Positions 48,613 through 57,384 of a stretch of 64,000 nt of DNA are shown here, piece by piece (the stretch's first letter is position 1; each line of letters begins with the position of its first letter). Source of the DNA: Dyella mobilis (GTDB lineage: Bacteria; Pseudomonadota; Gammaproteobacteria; Xanthomonadales; Rhodanobacteraceae); assembly GCF_016904945.1 (NCBI RefSeq), contig NZ_JADIKF010000037.1, forward strand, positions 62,001-126,000, given 5' to 3'. A program made the translations under genes and the position numbers. The notes below the pieces were generated by a model. It had not been told where the DNA came from and made no database searches. It saw nothing but the letters and a program-made list of their open reading frames with translations.

Positions 48613-48635
48613 CCGCGGCCGATGTGCGGCCGCGG
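48613..48635 (-). other. Perfect 9-bp hairpin between GH13 and GH31 genes
   Basis: ccgcggccg (48613-48621), loop atgtg, cggccgcgg (48627-48635). There is no T tract after it in the minus direction, so it may stabilise or process the operon mRNA rather than end it. Confidence 0.5.
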
Positions 48636-48711
48636 GATCGCCCGACTATAACCCCAGTCTCGTGACAAAGGGGGCAATGGACGGCTAAAAATGGCTCTGC
48701 ATCATCGAGCT

Positions 48712-50271
48712 TTATTGCAGGATCGCGGTGCCGTAAGGCGGAAGCCCGAGCTTGCCGGGAGCCAGTGTCACACCTGTCTTGCTTTGCAGCAGTACCTTGG
48801 TGACACCCGCACTCTCATCCAAGGGAACCTCGCGCGCATCGCGCGAAAGGTTATGCACCACCAGCACGCGCGAGTGCGCATCCTGCAAGGTATAGGCGAG
48901 CACGTGCGGATCATCCATCGGCACATTGCGCAGAACACCGTCGCGCAACGCACCTACTTGCTCGCGCCAGCCGATCAGCTTGCGATACAGATTGAGCAGC
49001 GAATCCGGATCGGCCTGCTCCGCTTCCACCGACACATCCGGGCCGTCACTGGTGCTCCATGGCTTCCATTGCGCCACGCCGGGTCCTTTGCCTGCGCGAT
49101 ACCAACGCATCGGCTCGCGGATATCTTCGTCGGGCTTGGCACCCTGCATGCCCAGCTCTTCGCCGTAATAGATGAAGGGATGTCCGGGAAGAGTCAACAA
49201 CAAGGCAGCCGCCAGGCGCACGTGCGCCGCGTTGTCCTCGAGCTGGCTCATCACACGATCCTGGTCGTGATTGGACAGGAACGGTGCGTCGTCGAACTGT
49301 CCGTCGGTGTGCGCACGATAAGCCGCGTAGCTGTACTGAAGCCCTTTGCCGATGCCGAGATTGCGTTCCTGGCGCACGCTTTCGATCAACTGGCTTGCCA
49401 CCGGAAAATTGAACACGGTATTCAACGGGCCCAGGTAGGGCGTCAGGTCGTCAGGATCGTGCCGCGCCACTTCGCCAACCAGCCACACGTTCGGATCGAC
49501 CGCCTGCAAGCCTCGGCGGTACTCGGTCCACCAGGCAATGTTCTTCTTCAATGCAACCGGGCTGTCAATGTCCGTGCGCAGATCGTCGTAGATGTGCTGG
49601 GCGGCATCGAGACGGAACCCGTCCACACCATCGCGCAGCCAAAACCGGCCCACATCGATCATTTCCTTGCGCACGGCGGGATTGTCGTAATTGAGATCCG
49701 GCATCGCACCGGTGAATACGCCCACGTAATACTGGCCGTTCGGTGCGCGATGCCAGGCCGGGCCGCCGGTGGCGCTGATCGCCTTCAGATCGCTGCCGGG
49801 CTTGGCCCACACATACCAGTCGTGGTGCGGATCCTTCGGGTTCTGTGCAGCCTTGAACCACGGATGCTGGTCGCTGGTGTGGTTGATCACCATGTCCATG
49901 ATGACCTTGATGCCGCGCTTGTGCGCTTCATCGAGCAGGTGCTTGAAGTCCTGCATCGTGCCGTACTGCGGATTGATGCCTTCGTAATCGGTGATGTCGT
50001 AACCGTGATAGGTCGGCGACGGATTGATCGGCATCAGCCAGATGCCGCTGACCCCCAGCGACTTGATGTAGTCGAGCTTGGCAGTCACACCATTGAGATC
50101 GCCTACGCCATCGCCATTGGTGTCGTAGAACGCGCGGACGAAAATTTCGTAATAGACACCGGAAGATTGCGGTGCGGCCGCCACATTTTGCGCGGCAAGC
50201 GAAGTAGCGGACCACAGTAGCGTTGCCGCGAAAACCGCGGCGCAACGAAGTACGGCGTAAAACCTTGGCAT
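48712..50271 (-). CDS. GH13 alpha-amylase family protein, secreted
   Basis: 519 residues from ATG 50271, with GGGAGG 5 bases upstream. A signal peptide ends near AAQNV (residue 29). Catalytic barrel: FYDTNGDGVGDLNG (calcium loop near 49-60), DMVINHTSDQHPWF, the nucleophile D222 in DGFRLDAAQHI, the acid/base E267 in WLVGEVAR and D336 in FLSNHDQDR. The C-terminal beta domain is short. It resembles periplasmic alpha-amylase/oligosaccharide-cleaving members. It sits between the TonB receptor and GH31 on one strand. Confidence 0.92.
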   Translation of the reverse strand: MPRFYAVLRCAAVFAATLLWSATSLAAQNVAAAPQSSGVYYEIFVRAFYDTNGDGVGDLNGVTAKLDYIKSLGVSGIWLMPINPSPTYHGYDITDYEGINPQYGTMQDFKHLLDEAHKRGIKVIMDMVINHTSDQHPWFKAAQNPKDPHHDWYVWAKPGSDLKAISATGGPAWHRAPNGQYYVGVFTGAMPDLNYDNPAVRKEMIDVGRFWLRDGVDGFRLDAAQHIYDDLRTDIDSPVALKKNIAWWTEYRRGLQAVDPNVWLVGEVARHDPDDLTPYLGPLNTVFNFPVASQLIESVRQERNLGIGKGLQYSYAAYRAHTDGQFDDAPFLSNHDQDRVMSQLEDNAAHVRLAAALLLTLPGHPFIYYGEELGMQGAKPDEDIREPMRWYRAGKGPGVAQWKPWSTSDGPDVSVEAEQADPDSLLNLYRKLIGWREQVGALRDGVLRNVPMDDPHVLAYTLQDAHSRVLVVHNLSRDAREVPLDESAGVTKVLLQSKTGVTLAPGKLGLPPYGTAILQ

Positions 50272-50419
50272 GATGGCCTCCCGGGGACGGAGCGTTGCCG
50301 CTGTGACGCAGTCGCCCGCCGAGGATAGGCTTGCAGGGTTCTGCACGATACCCACGCCGGCCTGGCCATCGCATCGATGCACCCAAGCCGCCAACCCCAG
50401 CCGGAACTGAAATAAAAGA

Positions 50420-50492
50420 ACCCGGCTTCCCGATCGTCCAGGAAGCCGGGTAAGGGGAGTGCGCCGGGCATCGGCTGGACGATGCCCGGCGC
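50420..50492 (-). terminator. Tandem strong hairpins after the TonB receptor gene
   Basis: In the minus direction: first a 13-base perfect stem (50461-50473 with 50480-50492), then an 11-base perfect stem (50420-50430 with 50441-50451) followed by a T-rich tract (complement of aactgaaataaaagaa). The second is a good intrinsic terminator. Downstream genes may get only partial read-through, which would set receptor to enzyme ratios. Confidence 0.75.
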
Positions 50493-50499
50493 GGCTGGG

Positions 50500-53385
50500 T
50501 TACAACTTCAGATCAAAGCCGAGATAGCTGGTGCGGCCGAAATACTGGATGGTACCGGTCTGCTGCGGGCTGCCGCCGAAATAGGTTCGCGTCGGCTGGT
50601 TGCTCAGGTTGAGCATCTGATAAACGATGCTGATCTGCTTGGTGATGTTGTACGACGCCTGGAAGTCGTACACCGTCTCCGAAGCAAAGGTCGCGAGCTG
50701 GTTGGTGACCGCGATCTGCGTATTGGAGAGGAACGATGAGCGATAATTTGCCGACAAGCGTGCGGAGAAGATGCCGTTGTCGTAGAACACCGCCGCGCTG
50801 GCCACGCGCCTGGACAAGCCAGGCAGACCGATGTACGTGGTGGGACCGGCCAGGTTGGTCGGGTTGTGCACGTTGCTGTTGGTAAGCGCGAGGTTGGCGT
50901 CGAAGCCCAGGCCCGACCAGATACCCGGCAGGAAGTGCGTCTTGGTGACCGACGCCTCGAGACCGCGCACGTCACCGCCCTTGGCGTTGTAGGAGGTCTG
51001 ATACTCGCCGTTGGCGTAAGGCTTGCCGGTCGCCGGATTGGTGGGCACCGTGATGCCGATCGAAGCGAAGTCGAAGTTGTTGTAGGTGACGTTCTGAACG
51101 AACGAATCCACTTTCTTGAAGAACACGCCGGCCGTCACCGCACCGGTGGAATCATCGAAGTAATGCTCGTAGTCCGTATCGAACGCCGTGGCGCGCAGCG
51201 GCTGCAGCAGCGGACTGGTGCCACCCCACACGTTGTATTGACCATCGCTGACCCAGGAACCCGCACCCGCCAGCATGGTGTTGATCGGCGGACGCGATAG
51301 CACCTTCGAAGCCGAGAAGCGCACCTGGTCGTTGTCGGTCAGGTGGTAAGCCAGGTTGAGCGACGGCAGGTAGTCGGTATAGGTCTTGCCCATCTTGAGC
51401 GGCGCGTAATCGGTACTGCTGTTGCCGTTGCCGTCGACGATCAGGATGCCTTCGCCGTTGCCGACCTGTTGCAGGCCATACGCATACTGCGACTGGCGCG
51501 ACACGCGCACGCCGACATTGCCGGTGAGTTCGTGATCGAACAGCTGCGAGTCAATGTCACCCATCAGGAACAGGTCACGCGTACGCTCATCCACCGAACC
51601 GCTTTGGATTTCCGACCAGCTTTGATCGGTGATGTTCTTCACCGGATTGGCCACAATGCCATGTGAAGCGAGAATCGCGGGACCATTGAGCGTGAGGAAG
51701 CAGGGGAAGCCACTGAACTTGCCCTTCCAGCACGTTACCTGCGCGTCGGCAGCCGGTATGGTCAACGGCGGCTCAGGATTGGTTGTACTAGGCGAGGTAT
51801 TCCATTCCGAACCGTACACATAGACCGAGCGGTCAGCTTCGTACCCGTGGTTGTTCGCGTAGACACCCGCCTCGATCGCCGAGAACACCGGGTTGTTCGG
51901 CAGGTCGTACTGCACACTGGTGCGGAAGGCCTTGTCCTTGTCGTGATAGATGTACGGGTATACACCGTAACGCGACAAACCCATGTCATTGAGGTTGGTG
52001 TAGAGGCCCGGGTTGGCGACGGAGAAATTGCCGATGGAACGTCCGGCCAGCAGGAAGTTCGCACTCTGCGACATCAACTGCGGATTGCTGGTACCCAGGC
52101 CGGTGTACGGATCGGCGGTGGCGTCGACGTTGATCTCGTTGCTCGATGCATGCGACAGCGACAGGTCGGATTCGACGTGCCAATTGCCGTGGTTCCACTT
52201 CAGGTTGAGGCCGCCGGAAAAGATCGTGGTGTCCGTGGTGTAGTTGTCCAGCGTGGTCTCATTGGAAAACTGACCGCCCTGGGCCGGCGAGTTGGAGGTC
52301 ACCGTTCCGCCGATCACCGTACCCAACGAGCTGAACACCGGATCGGTGACCTGCGTATTGTTCTGGTAGTAGTTCTGCGAACGCATGCCGTAACCGTACG
52401 ACGAGTTGTCGAACTTCGAGAAGAACGTGTCGGCAGTCAGTTGCAGTTCGTCGGTCGGCTTCCACGCCACGGTACCCAGGTAGCCGGTACGGCGCTCTTC
52501 GCCGCCGTTCTGCTGGACCTGCACACCCTCGGGCAGGTATGCCTGCTGCGGGCTGTTCTTGTTGAGCTGGTAGAGACCGCCGTCGGAAGCCTCGCCCACG
52601 AACTGCTCAGCGACGTGCGGCTGATACATCTGGGCAAAACCCACGCCCACGCCCAAGGTGTTGTCGAGGAACTTGCCTTGATACGCCACGCTCAGGCGAT
52701 AGCCGAGCGGATCGGCACGCGGCACGTCGTTGGCCTGGCCGTCCCAGCTGCCGCGCGCATCGACATTGAGCGTCTGGTCCTTGGTGTTTTCCAGCGGATT
52801 GGCCGTCTCCATGGCGATGGTGCCGGCCACGCCGCCTTCGATCAGCGATGCCTGCGAGGATTTGTACACCGTCGCCATGTTGATCAGTTCCGAGGGGTAC
52901 TGATCGAACGCGGTGTAGTTGGTACCAGTGGTCGACGGCTGCTCGCGGCCGTCGAGCGTGGTGAGAATGAAGTCGCCCGACAGACCGCGGATATTGATCT
53001 GCGAAGCCTGGCCGGCGATGCGCTCGGCGGAAACGCCGGGCAGATGCGTGAGCGAGTCCGCAATGGACTGATCGGGCAGGCCGCCGATGTCGGCCGCCGT
53101 CACCACGTTCTGGATGGTATCGGCGTAGCGCTGGTAGTCGATCGACTTTTCCACGCTGCCGTTGAAGCCGGTCACCGTCACCGTGGACAGGCTCTTGGCC
53201 AATTGCTGCTGGCTCTTCGGGCTGCCGCTGGTCTGGTTTGCGCTGGTGGTGCTGGTCGTGCTGGTACCCGTTGTGTTGGTACCCGTCTGCTGCGTGGTGG
53301 TCTGTGCAGCGGCAACCTGCACACCAAAAGCCATGCAAAGGCCGGACGCCAATGCCACGGCAAGCACATTACGCTTGAGTTTCAC
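50500..53385 (-). CDS. TonB-dependent outer-membrane receptor (maltodextrin/oligosaccharide type)
   Basis: 961 residues. GTG start with GGGGAG 7 bases upstream; signal peptide ends AAAQTTT. A Thr/Ser-rich linker follows, then the plug domain (TVTVTGFNGSVEKSIDYQR, QSIADSLTHLPGVSAERI, QINIRGLSGDFILTTLDGRE) and a ~750-residue barrel with SYNITKQISIVYQMLNLSNQPTRTYFG and the end GFDLKL. This class imports sugars in Caulobacter and Xanthomonadales; MalA is the best known. First gene of the minus-strand glucan set. An operator-like palindrome lies 161 bases upstream. Confidence 0.93.
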   Translation of the reverse strand: MKLKRNVLAVALASGLCMAFGVQVAAAQTTTQQTGTNTTGTSTTSTTSANQTSGSPKSQQQLAKSLSTVTVTGFNGSVEKSIDYQRYADTIQNVVTAADIGGLPDQSIADSLTHLPGVSAERIAGQASQINIRGLSGDFILTTLDGREQPSTTGTNYTAFDQYPSELINMATVYKSSQASLIEGGVAGTIAMETANPLENTKDQTLNVDARGSWDGQANDVPRADPLGYRLSVAYQGKFLDNTLGVGVGFAQMYQPHVAEQFVGEASDGGLYQLNKNSPQQAYLPEGVQVQQNGGEERRTGYLGTVAWKPTDELQLTADTFFSKFDNSSYGYGMRSQNYYQNNTQVTDPVFSSLGTVIGGTVTSNSPAQGGQFSNETTLDNYTTDTTIFSGGLNLKWNHGNWHVESDLSLSHASSNEINVDATADPYTGLGTSNPQLMSQSANFLLAGRSIGNFSVANPGLYTNLNDMGLSRYGVYPYIYHDKDKAFRTSVQYDLPNNPVFSAIEAGVYANNHGYEADRSVYVYGSEWNTSPSTTNPEPPLTIPAADAQVTCWKGKFSGFPCFLTLNGPAILASHGIVANPVKNITDQSWSEIQSGSVDERTRDLFLMGDIDSQLFDHELTGNVGVRVSRQSQYAYGLQQVGNGEGILIVDGNGNSSTDYAPLKMGKTYTDYLPSLNLAYHLTDNDQVRFSASKVLSRPPINTMLAGAGSWVSDGQYNVWGGTSPLLQPLRATAFDTDYEHYFDDSTGAVTAGVFFKKVDSFVQNVTYNNFDFASIGITVPTNPATGKPYANGEYQTSYNAKGGDVRGLEASVTKTHFLPGIWSGLGFDANLALTNSNVHNPTNLAGPTTYIGLPGLSRRVASAAVFYDNGIFSARLSANYRSSFLSNTQIAVTNQLATFASETVYDFQASYNITKQISIVYQMLNLSNQPTRTYFGGSPQQTGTIQYFGRTSYLGFDLKL

Positions 53386-53545
53386 GATTACTCCCCTCCC
53401 CCAAAAAATAATTGGTTATTGCGTCGTTCTTGATCGCCGGAGGTCCGTTTCCGCGCTTGGTGCAAGCGGGTTGCCCTGCACGCACGTGGCACTGCCATCG
53501 GCGTGAGTGGATGGTAGGGCGCGCATTTCAGCGCAAACCACATCG

Positions 53546-53559
53546 TGCATACGTATTCA
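53546..53559. promoter_or_regulatory. LacI-like operator, copy 2 (receptor side)
   Basis: TGCATACGTATTCA, identical to copy 1 and in the same orientation. It is placed before the TonB receptor start. Confidence 0.65.
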
Positions 53560-53738
53560 TAACAAGCCCCCGGAGCTGCTTATCGCAATGCAACATAACG
53601 CCCGGCCGAACTCGCAGCGGCGCCCTGAATGGCGCAAAAAAGTGCTTAATTTTAGCATTTTCATCAAACCAAAACAAAGTTGTGCGCAACGCAGCTCCGC
53701 GTATTTGCATCGATGCAATGACGCATGCGCAGCACGAA

Positions 53739-53752
53739 TGAATACGTATGCA
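53739..53752. promoter_or_regulatory. LacI-like operator, copy 3 (GH13_23 side)
   Basis: TGAATACGTATGCA, the exact reverse complement of copies 1 and 2. It lies 94 bases before the alpha-glucosidase ATG. The flips follow the direction of the genes controlled. Confidence 0.65.
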
Positions 53753-53845
53753 GGGCCCTGCGATCCGACGCAACCCAAAGGCTAAGCTGCACACCGTTCG
53801 CAGCGCAGGGCTATGGAAGTTCTGCGCCTACAGGCGGGGTTTTCA

Positions 53846-55465
53846 ATGATCGATGCATCCTGGTGGCGCGGCGCCGTCATCTACCAGATATATCCACGCA
53901 GTTTCCTCGACACCAACGGCGATGGTGTGGGCGACCTGCCCGGCATCATCCAACGGCTGGACTATGTCGCCAGCCTGGGTGTCGATGCGATCTGGGTTGC
54001 ACCGTTTTTCCGCTCACCGATGGCCGATTTTGGCTATGACATTGCCGACTATCGCGACGTCGATCCGCTGTTCGGCACGCTCGACGACTTCGATCGCCTG
54101 CTGGCCAAGGCGCACGGCCTTGGCCTGAAAGTGATGATCGACCAGGTGCTCAGCCATACTTCCGACCAGCATGCCTGGTTCAAGGAAAGCCGCGAAAGCC
54201 AGGACAACCCCAAGGCCGACTGGTACGTGTGGGCGGATGCCAAGCCAGACGGCAGCGCGCCGAACAACTGGCTGTCGCTGTTCGGCGGTTCCGCCTGGCA
54301 GTGGGAGCCGCGCCGCGGCCAGTATTACCTGCACAACTTCCTGGCATCGCAGCCGGATCTGAATTTCCATCATCCGGAAGTGCGCGCCGCAACCCTGGAT
54401 AACGTGCGTTTCTGGCTGGAAAAAGGCGTCGACGGCTTTCGCCTGGATGCGATCAATTTCTGCTTCCACGACCCGTTGCTGCGCGACAACCCGCCCAAGC
54501 CGAAGGAAAAGCGCGTAGGTCGCGGCTTCAGCCCGGACAATCCGTACGCATTCCAGTATCACCACTACAACAACACGCAACCGGAAAATCTGCCGTTCCT
54601 GGGCGAGCTGCGCAGCCTGCTCGATCGCCATCCGGCCGCCGTGACGCTGGGTGAAATCTCTTCCGAGGATTCGCTCGCCACCATGGCGGAATACACGCGC
54701 AGCGGCCGCCTGCACATGGGCTACAGCTTCGAGTTGCTCAGCAGCGACTTCAGCGCGTCGTATATCCGCCACACGGTTGAGCAGCTCGAGGCGCAGGTCG
54801 ACGAAGGCTGGCCGTGCTGGGCCATCTCCAACCACGACGTGGAACGCGTACTCACCCGCTGGGGCAACGGCAGCGCCTCGCCGCGGTTGGCCAACCTGCT
54901 TACCGCCATGCTGTGCTCGTTGCGCGGGTCGGTCTGCGTCTACCAAGGCGAAGAGCTTGGCCTGACCGAAGCGGAGGTGCCGTTCGAGTCCCTGCGCGAC
55001 CCCTACGGCATCACGTTCTGGCCGAACTTCAAAGGCCGCGACGGTTGCCGCACACCCATGCCATGGGACGACAATCCCCACGCAGGTTTCAGCACGGCCA
55101 TGCCGTGGCTGCCGATCGACGAAGCGCACAAGCTGCTCACCGTGGCGCGACAGGAAGCCGATCCGGAATCGGTACTTCACGGTTTCCGCCGTTTCATGCA
55201 GTGGCGCGCCACGCAACCCGCGCTGCGTCTGGGCAGCATCCGCTTTCTCGATGCACCGGAGCCGGTGCTGGCGTTCGTGCGCGAGCACGCTGGCGAACGG
55301 GTATTGGCGGCTTTCAACCTGGGCAAGCATTCGCAGTCGCTGAGCCTGTCGGTGGAAGGCGCTGCGTTGCCACCGCTGGAAGGCCATGGCCTGCCGCAGG
55401 GGACGCTGGCCGACGGCATACTGCAATTGCCGGGGCACGGCGTGCTGTTCGCGCGGCTCGCCTGA
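53846..55465 (+). CDS. GH13_23-like alpha-glucosidase, cytoplasmic
   Basis: 539 residues, matching Xanthomonas XgtA and Halomonas HaG (538). ATG 53846 (MIDASWWRGAVIYQIYPRSF) is the family start; 53813 only adds 11 unrelated residues. No signal peptide. D22-D30 DTNGDGVGD calcium loop, nucleophile D201 in DGFRLDAINFCFHDPLL, acid/base E270 in LGEISSEDS, D331 in ISNHDVERV. Enzymes of this group split maltose-like disaccharides and can transfer glucose. It should finish hydrolysis after MFS import. Divergent from the receptor gene. Confidence 0.93.
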   Translation: MIDASWWRGAVIYQIYPRSFLDTNGDGVGDLPGIIQRLDYVASLGVDAIWVAPFFRSPMADFGYDIADYRDVDPLFGTLDDFDRLLAKAHGLGLKVMIDQVLSHTSDQHAWFKESRESQDNPKADWYVWADAKPDGSAPNNWLSLFGGSAWQWEPRRGQYYLHNFLASQPDLNFHHPEVRAATLDNVRFWLEKGVDGFRLDAINFCFHDPLLRDNPPKPKEKRVGRGFSPDNPYAFQYHHYNNTQPENLPFLGELRSLLDRHPAAVTLGEISSEDSLATMAEYTRSGRLHMGYSFELLSSDFSASYIRHTVEQLEAQVDEGWPCWAISNHDVERVLTRWGNGSASPRLANLLTAMLCSLRGSVCVYQGEELGLTEAEVPFESLRDPYGITFWPNFKGRDGCRTPMPWDDNPHAGFSTAMPWLPIDEAHKLLTVARQEADPESVLHGFRRFMQWRATQPALRLGSIRFLDAPEPVLAFVREHAGERVLAAFNLGKHSQSLSLSVEGAALPPLEGHGLPQGTLADGILQLPGHGVLFARLA

Positions 55466-55793
55466 ATCCACCGGATTTTTGAATGGGACGGACGTTTAGA
55501 CGTCCCATCCACGGCAACTGGCCCGACCGCCGGCAAATATTGCCAAAGCAAACACTTACGCCTCCTCAGCAACCCTGTCGCCCCCAGCGGGAAAGAAGGG
55601 TTAAAATCCTGTAGTTCCGGCAGGGCGCACCGCATGATCCCCCATCGGACGGTTTTCGACGGCCGACTGCGACCCTGAAATCCGGCATACGACGCGCTCC
55701 CCCACGGCCACGTATCGTGCACGCCAACGCGTGCAGGGCTTAAGGTCGTGAGGGCGCCGGCGTCGCCCCCGCAATTACCGAGGAACACAGGTT
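55466..55793. other. Intergenic region before the HMG-CoA-synthase-like gene
   Basis: 328 bases with no gene. It contains a hairpin atgggacg/cgtcccat (55483-55490, 55501-55508) just after the glucosidase stop, a candidate -10 gttaaaatc near 55616, and a 7-base stem tgcacgc/gcgtgca (55718-55724, 55729-55735) in what would be the leader of the next gene. Confidence 0.45.
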
Positions 55794-57302
55794 TTGAACA
55801 CAGCGAACGAGACGGCAGCACAGCAACGCAACCCCGGCGTCAGCGGCATGAGCCTGTATGTCCCCCAGCCCCGCGTCCCCCTGCAGGCCTGGTGCGAATG
55901 GACCGGCAATTCCTGGGACAAGGTGCAAGCCGTGGTCGGTCGCAGCTTCCGCCGGCCCGCCCCGTATGAAGACGCGTACACCATGGCGGCCACGGCCGTG
56001 CTGCGCCTGATTCGCCAATACAACCTCGATCCGCGCAACATCGGGCAGCTGGCACTCGGTACCGAAAGCAGCAAAGACAATTCCGCCGGCGCGGTGATCG
56101 TGCGCGGCATGGTTGATCGCGAACTGCAACGCATGGGCCTCCCGCGACTGTCGCGCCAGCTCGAGGTGCCCGAGTTCAAGCATGCCTGCCTTGGTGGCGT
56201 GTATGCGCTCAAGAGCGCGCTGCGCTACGTTGCTTTCGACGCCAAGGGCAAGCAGGCGATTGTGGTGTGCAGCGATATCGCCGAATACGAGCGTGGCTCC
56301 AGCGGCGAGCAGACCCAGGGGGCCGGTGCGGTGGCCATGCTGGTGGAAGCCGATCCCAAGCTGTTCGAGGTGGACCTGGCCCACGCCGGCAGCGCCTCGG
56401 ATTATCGCGGCCCGGATTTCCGCAAGCCGTTCGCCCGCCATTTCGACCAGGACTATGGCCAGCGCAGCAAGCGCGCGCACGATTTCCCGGTATTCAGCGG
56501 CAAATACTCCACCTTCGCCTATCTCGACGAAACCGGCCAGGCCGTGGATGCGATGCTCGAACGCCTGGGCATCTCCGACCTCGATTTCATCAACGGCGCC
56601 GAGGGCCTGTTCTTCCACCGTCCGTACCACATGATGCCGCTGCAGGCGCTGGCCTTCATTTACGCCCGCGCCCTGGCTCGTGCACCGCAGCCCAACGCCG
56701 AATTCCAGGCCTTGTGCGGACAGGGGGGCGTCTCGCCCGAAGGCGTGGTCGAAGAATGCCGCAACAAGCCGGACCTGTTCGGCGAATTCGTGCGCCTCGG
56801 CGCCGGCGCCGACGCTGCGCAGGAGCCGCATCCGTTGACCACCAAGCTGTCCGGCGTGGTGCGCAAGAGTCCCGCCTTCCAGCAGTTGCTGGCCACCCGC
56901 GTAAAGCTGGGCACCGACTGGGCGATGGAGCTGGGCAACCTGTATACCGCTGCACTGCCGGCCTGGATTGCCGCCGGTTTCGAGCAAGCGCTGGAAAACG
57001 GCGTGGAACTGGCCAACGCCAAGCTCTATGCCATCGGCTACGGCAGCGGCGATGCTTCGGAGGCGATTCCGCTCAAAGCAGTGCCGCACTGGCGCGAGGC
57101 GGCTGGAAAGATCGGCTTCCGCAAATCCCTGGCCGCGGCCACCGACCTGTCGCAGCAGCAATACGAAGATCTGCACGATGGCAAGCACGACGTGGTGCTG
57201 GATTGCCCGCCGAGCGACCAGTTCAAGATTGCGCGCACTGGCAGCACCTATGAAGCCAGCTTCCAGGATCTGGGCGTGGACTACTACGAGTTCGTGCCCT
57301 GA
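55794..57302 (+). CDS. Hydroxymethylglutaryl-CoA synthase family protein
   Basis: 502 residues. Thiolase-like fold with the HMG-CoA synthase triad visible: E91 in LGTESSKDNSAG, C132 in FKHACLGGVYALKSA and H275 in FFHRPYHMM. KYSTFAYLDETGQAVDAMLE and IGYGSGDASE support the call. TTG start at 55794 with AGGA ~9 bases upstream; an ATG at 55848 would cut off the first strand. Acetoacetyl-CoA to HMG-CoA is the canonical reaction, but this bacterium should use the MEP route to isoprenoids, so a role in beta-branching or ketone-body metabolism is possible. Neighbours give no clue. Confidence 0.85.
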   Translation: MNTANETAAQQRNPGVSGMSLYVPQPRVPLQAWCEWTGNSWDKVQAVVGRSFRRPAPYEDAYTMAATAVLRLIRQYNLDPRNIGQLALGTESSKDNSAGAVIVRGMVDRELQRMGLPRLSRQLEVPEFKHACLGGVYALKSALRYVAFDAKGKQAIVVCSDIAEYERGSSGEQTQGAGAVAMLVEADPKLFEVDLAHAGSASDYRGPDFRKPFARHFDQDYGQRSKRAHDFPVFSGKYSTFAYLDETGQAVDAMLERLGISDLDFINGAEGLFFHRPYHMMPLQALAFIYARALARAPQPNAEFQALCGQGGVSPEGVVEECRNKPDLFGEFVRLGAGADAAQEPHPLTTKLSGVVRKSPAFQQLLATRVKLGTDWAMELGNLYTAALPAWIAAGFEQALENGVELANAKLYAIGYGSGDASEAIPLKAVPHWREAAGKIGFRKSLAAATDLSQQQYEDLHDGKHDVVLDCPPSDQFKIARTGSTYEASFQDLGVDYYEFVP

Positions 57303-57384
57303 TTCCCCGGCCGGGACCGCCATGGCGGTCCCGGCATACACGCCCCTCCATGCGCCGGGGTGTGTCAGCCCCGGGCGCCTTTCG

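Larger units (their letters stand above)
53386..53845. promoter_or_regulatory. Divergent control region of the glucan locus
   Basis: 460 bases without a believable gene; small frames here do not look coding. It holds two copies of the TGMATACGTATKCA palindrome in opposite orientation (53546 and 53739), a perfect 14-base palindrome ttgcatcgatgcaa (53705-53718), and an A/T-rich block at about 53636-53690 that is the likely promoter zone. Confidence 0.65.

Noticed and set aside
51847..53433. 528-residue plus-strand frame antisense to the TonB receptor
   Set aside because: Composition dominated by Val, Arg and His from antisense codons; the receptor is unambiguous.
53507..53794. Several 70-110-residue frames between the receptor and GH13 genes
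   Set aside because: Low-complexity, no ribosome sites, and they overlap the operators; the gap is better explained as a control region.
55483..55508. Hairpin atgggacg/cgtcccat after the alpha-glucosidase as an intrinsic terminator
   Set aside because: No T tract follows on the plus strand; kept only as part of the intergenic description.
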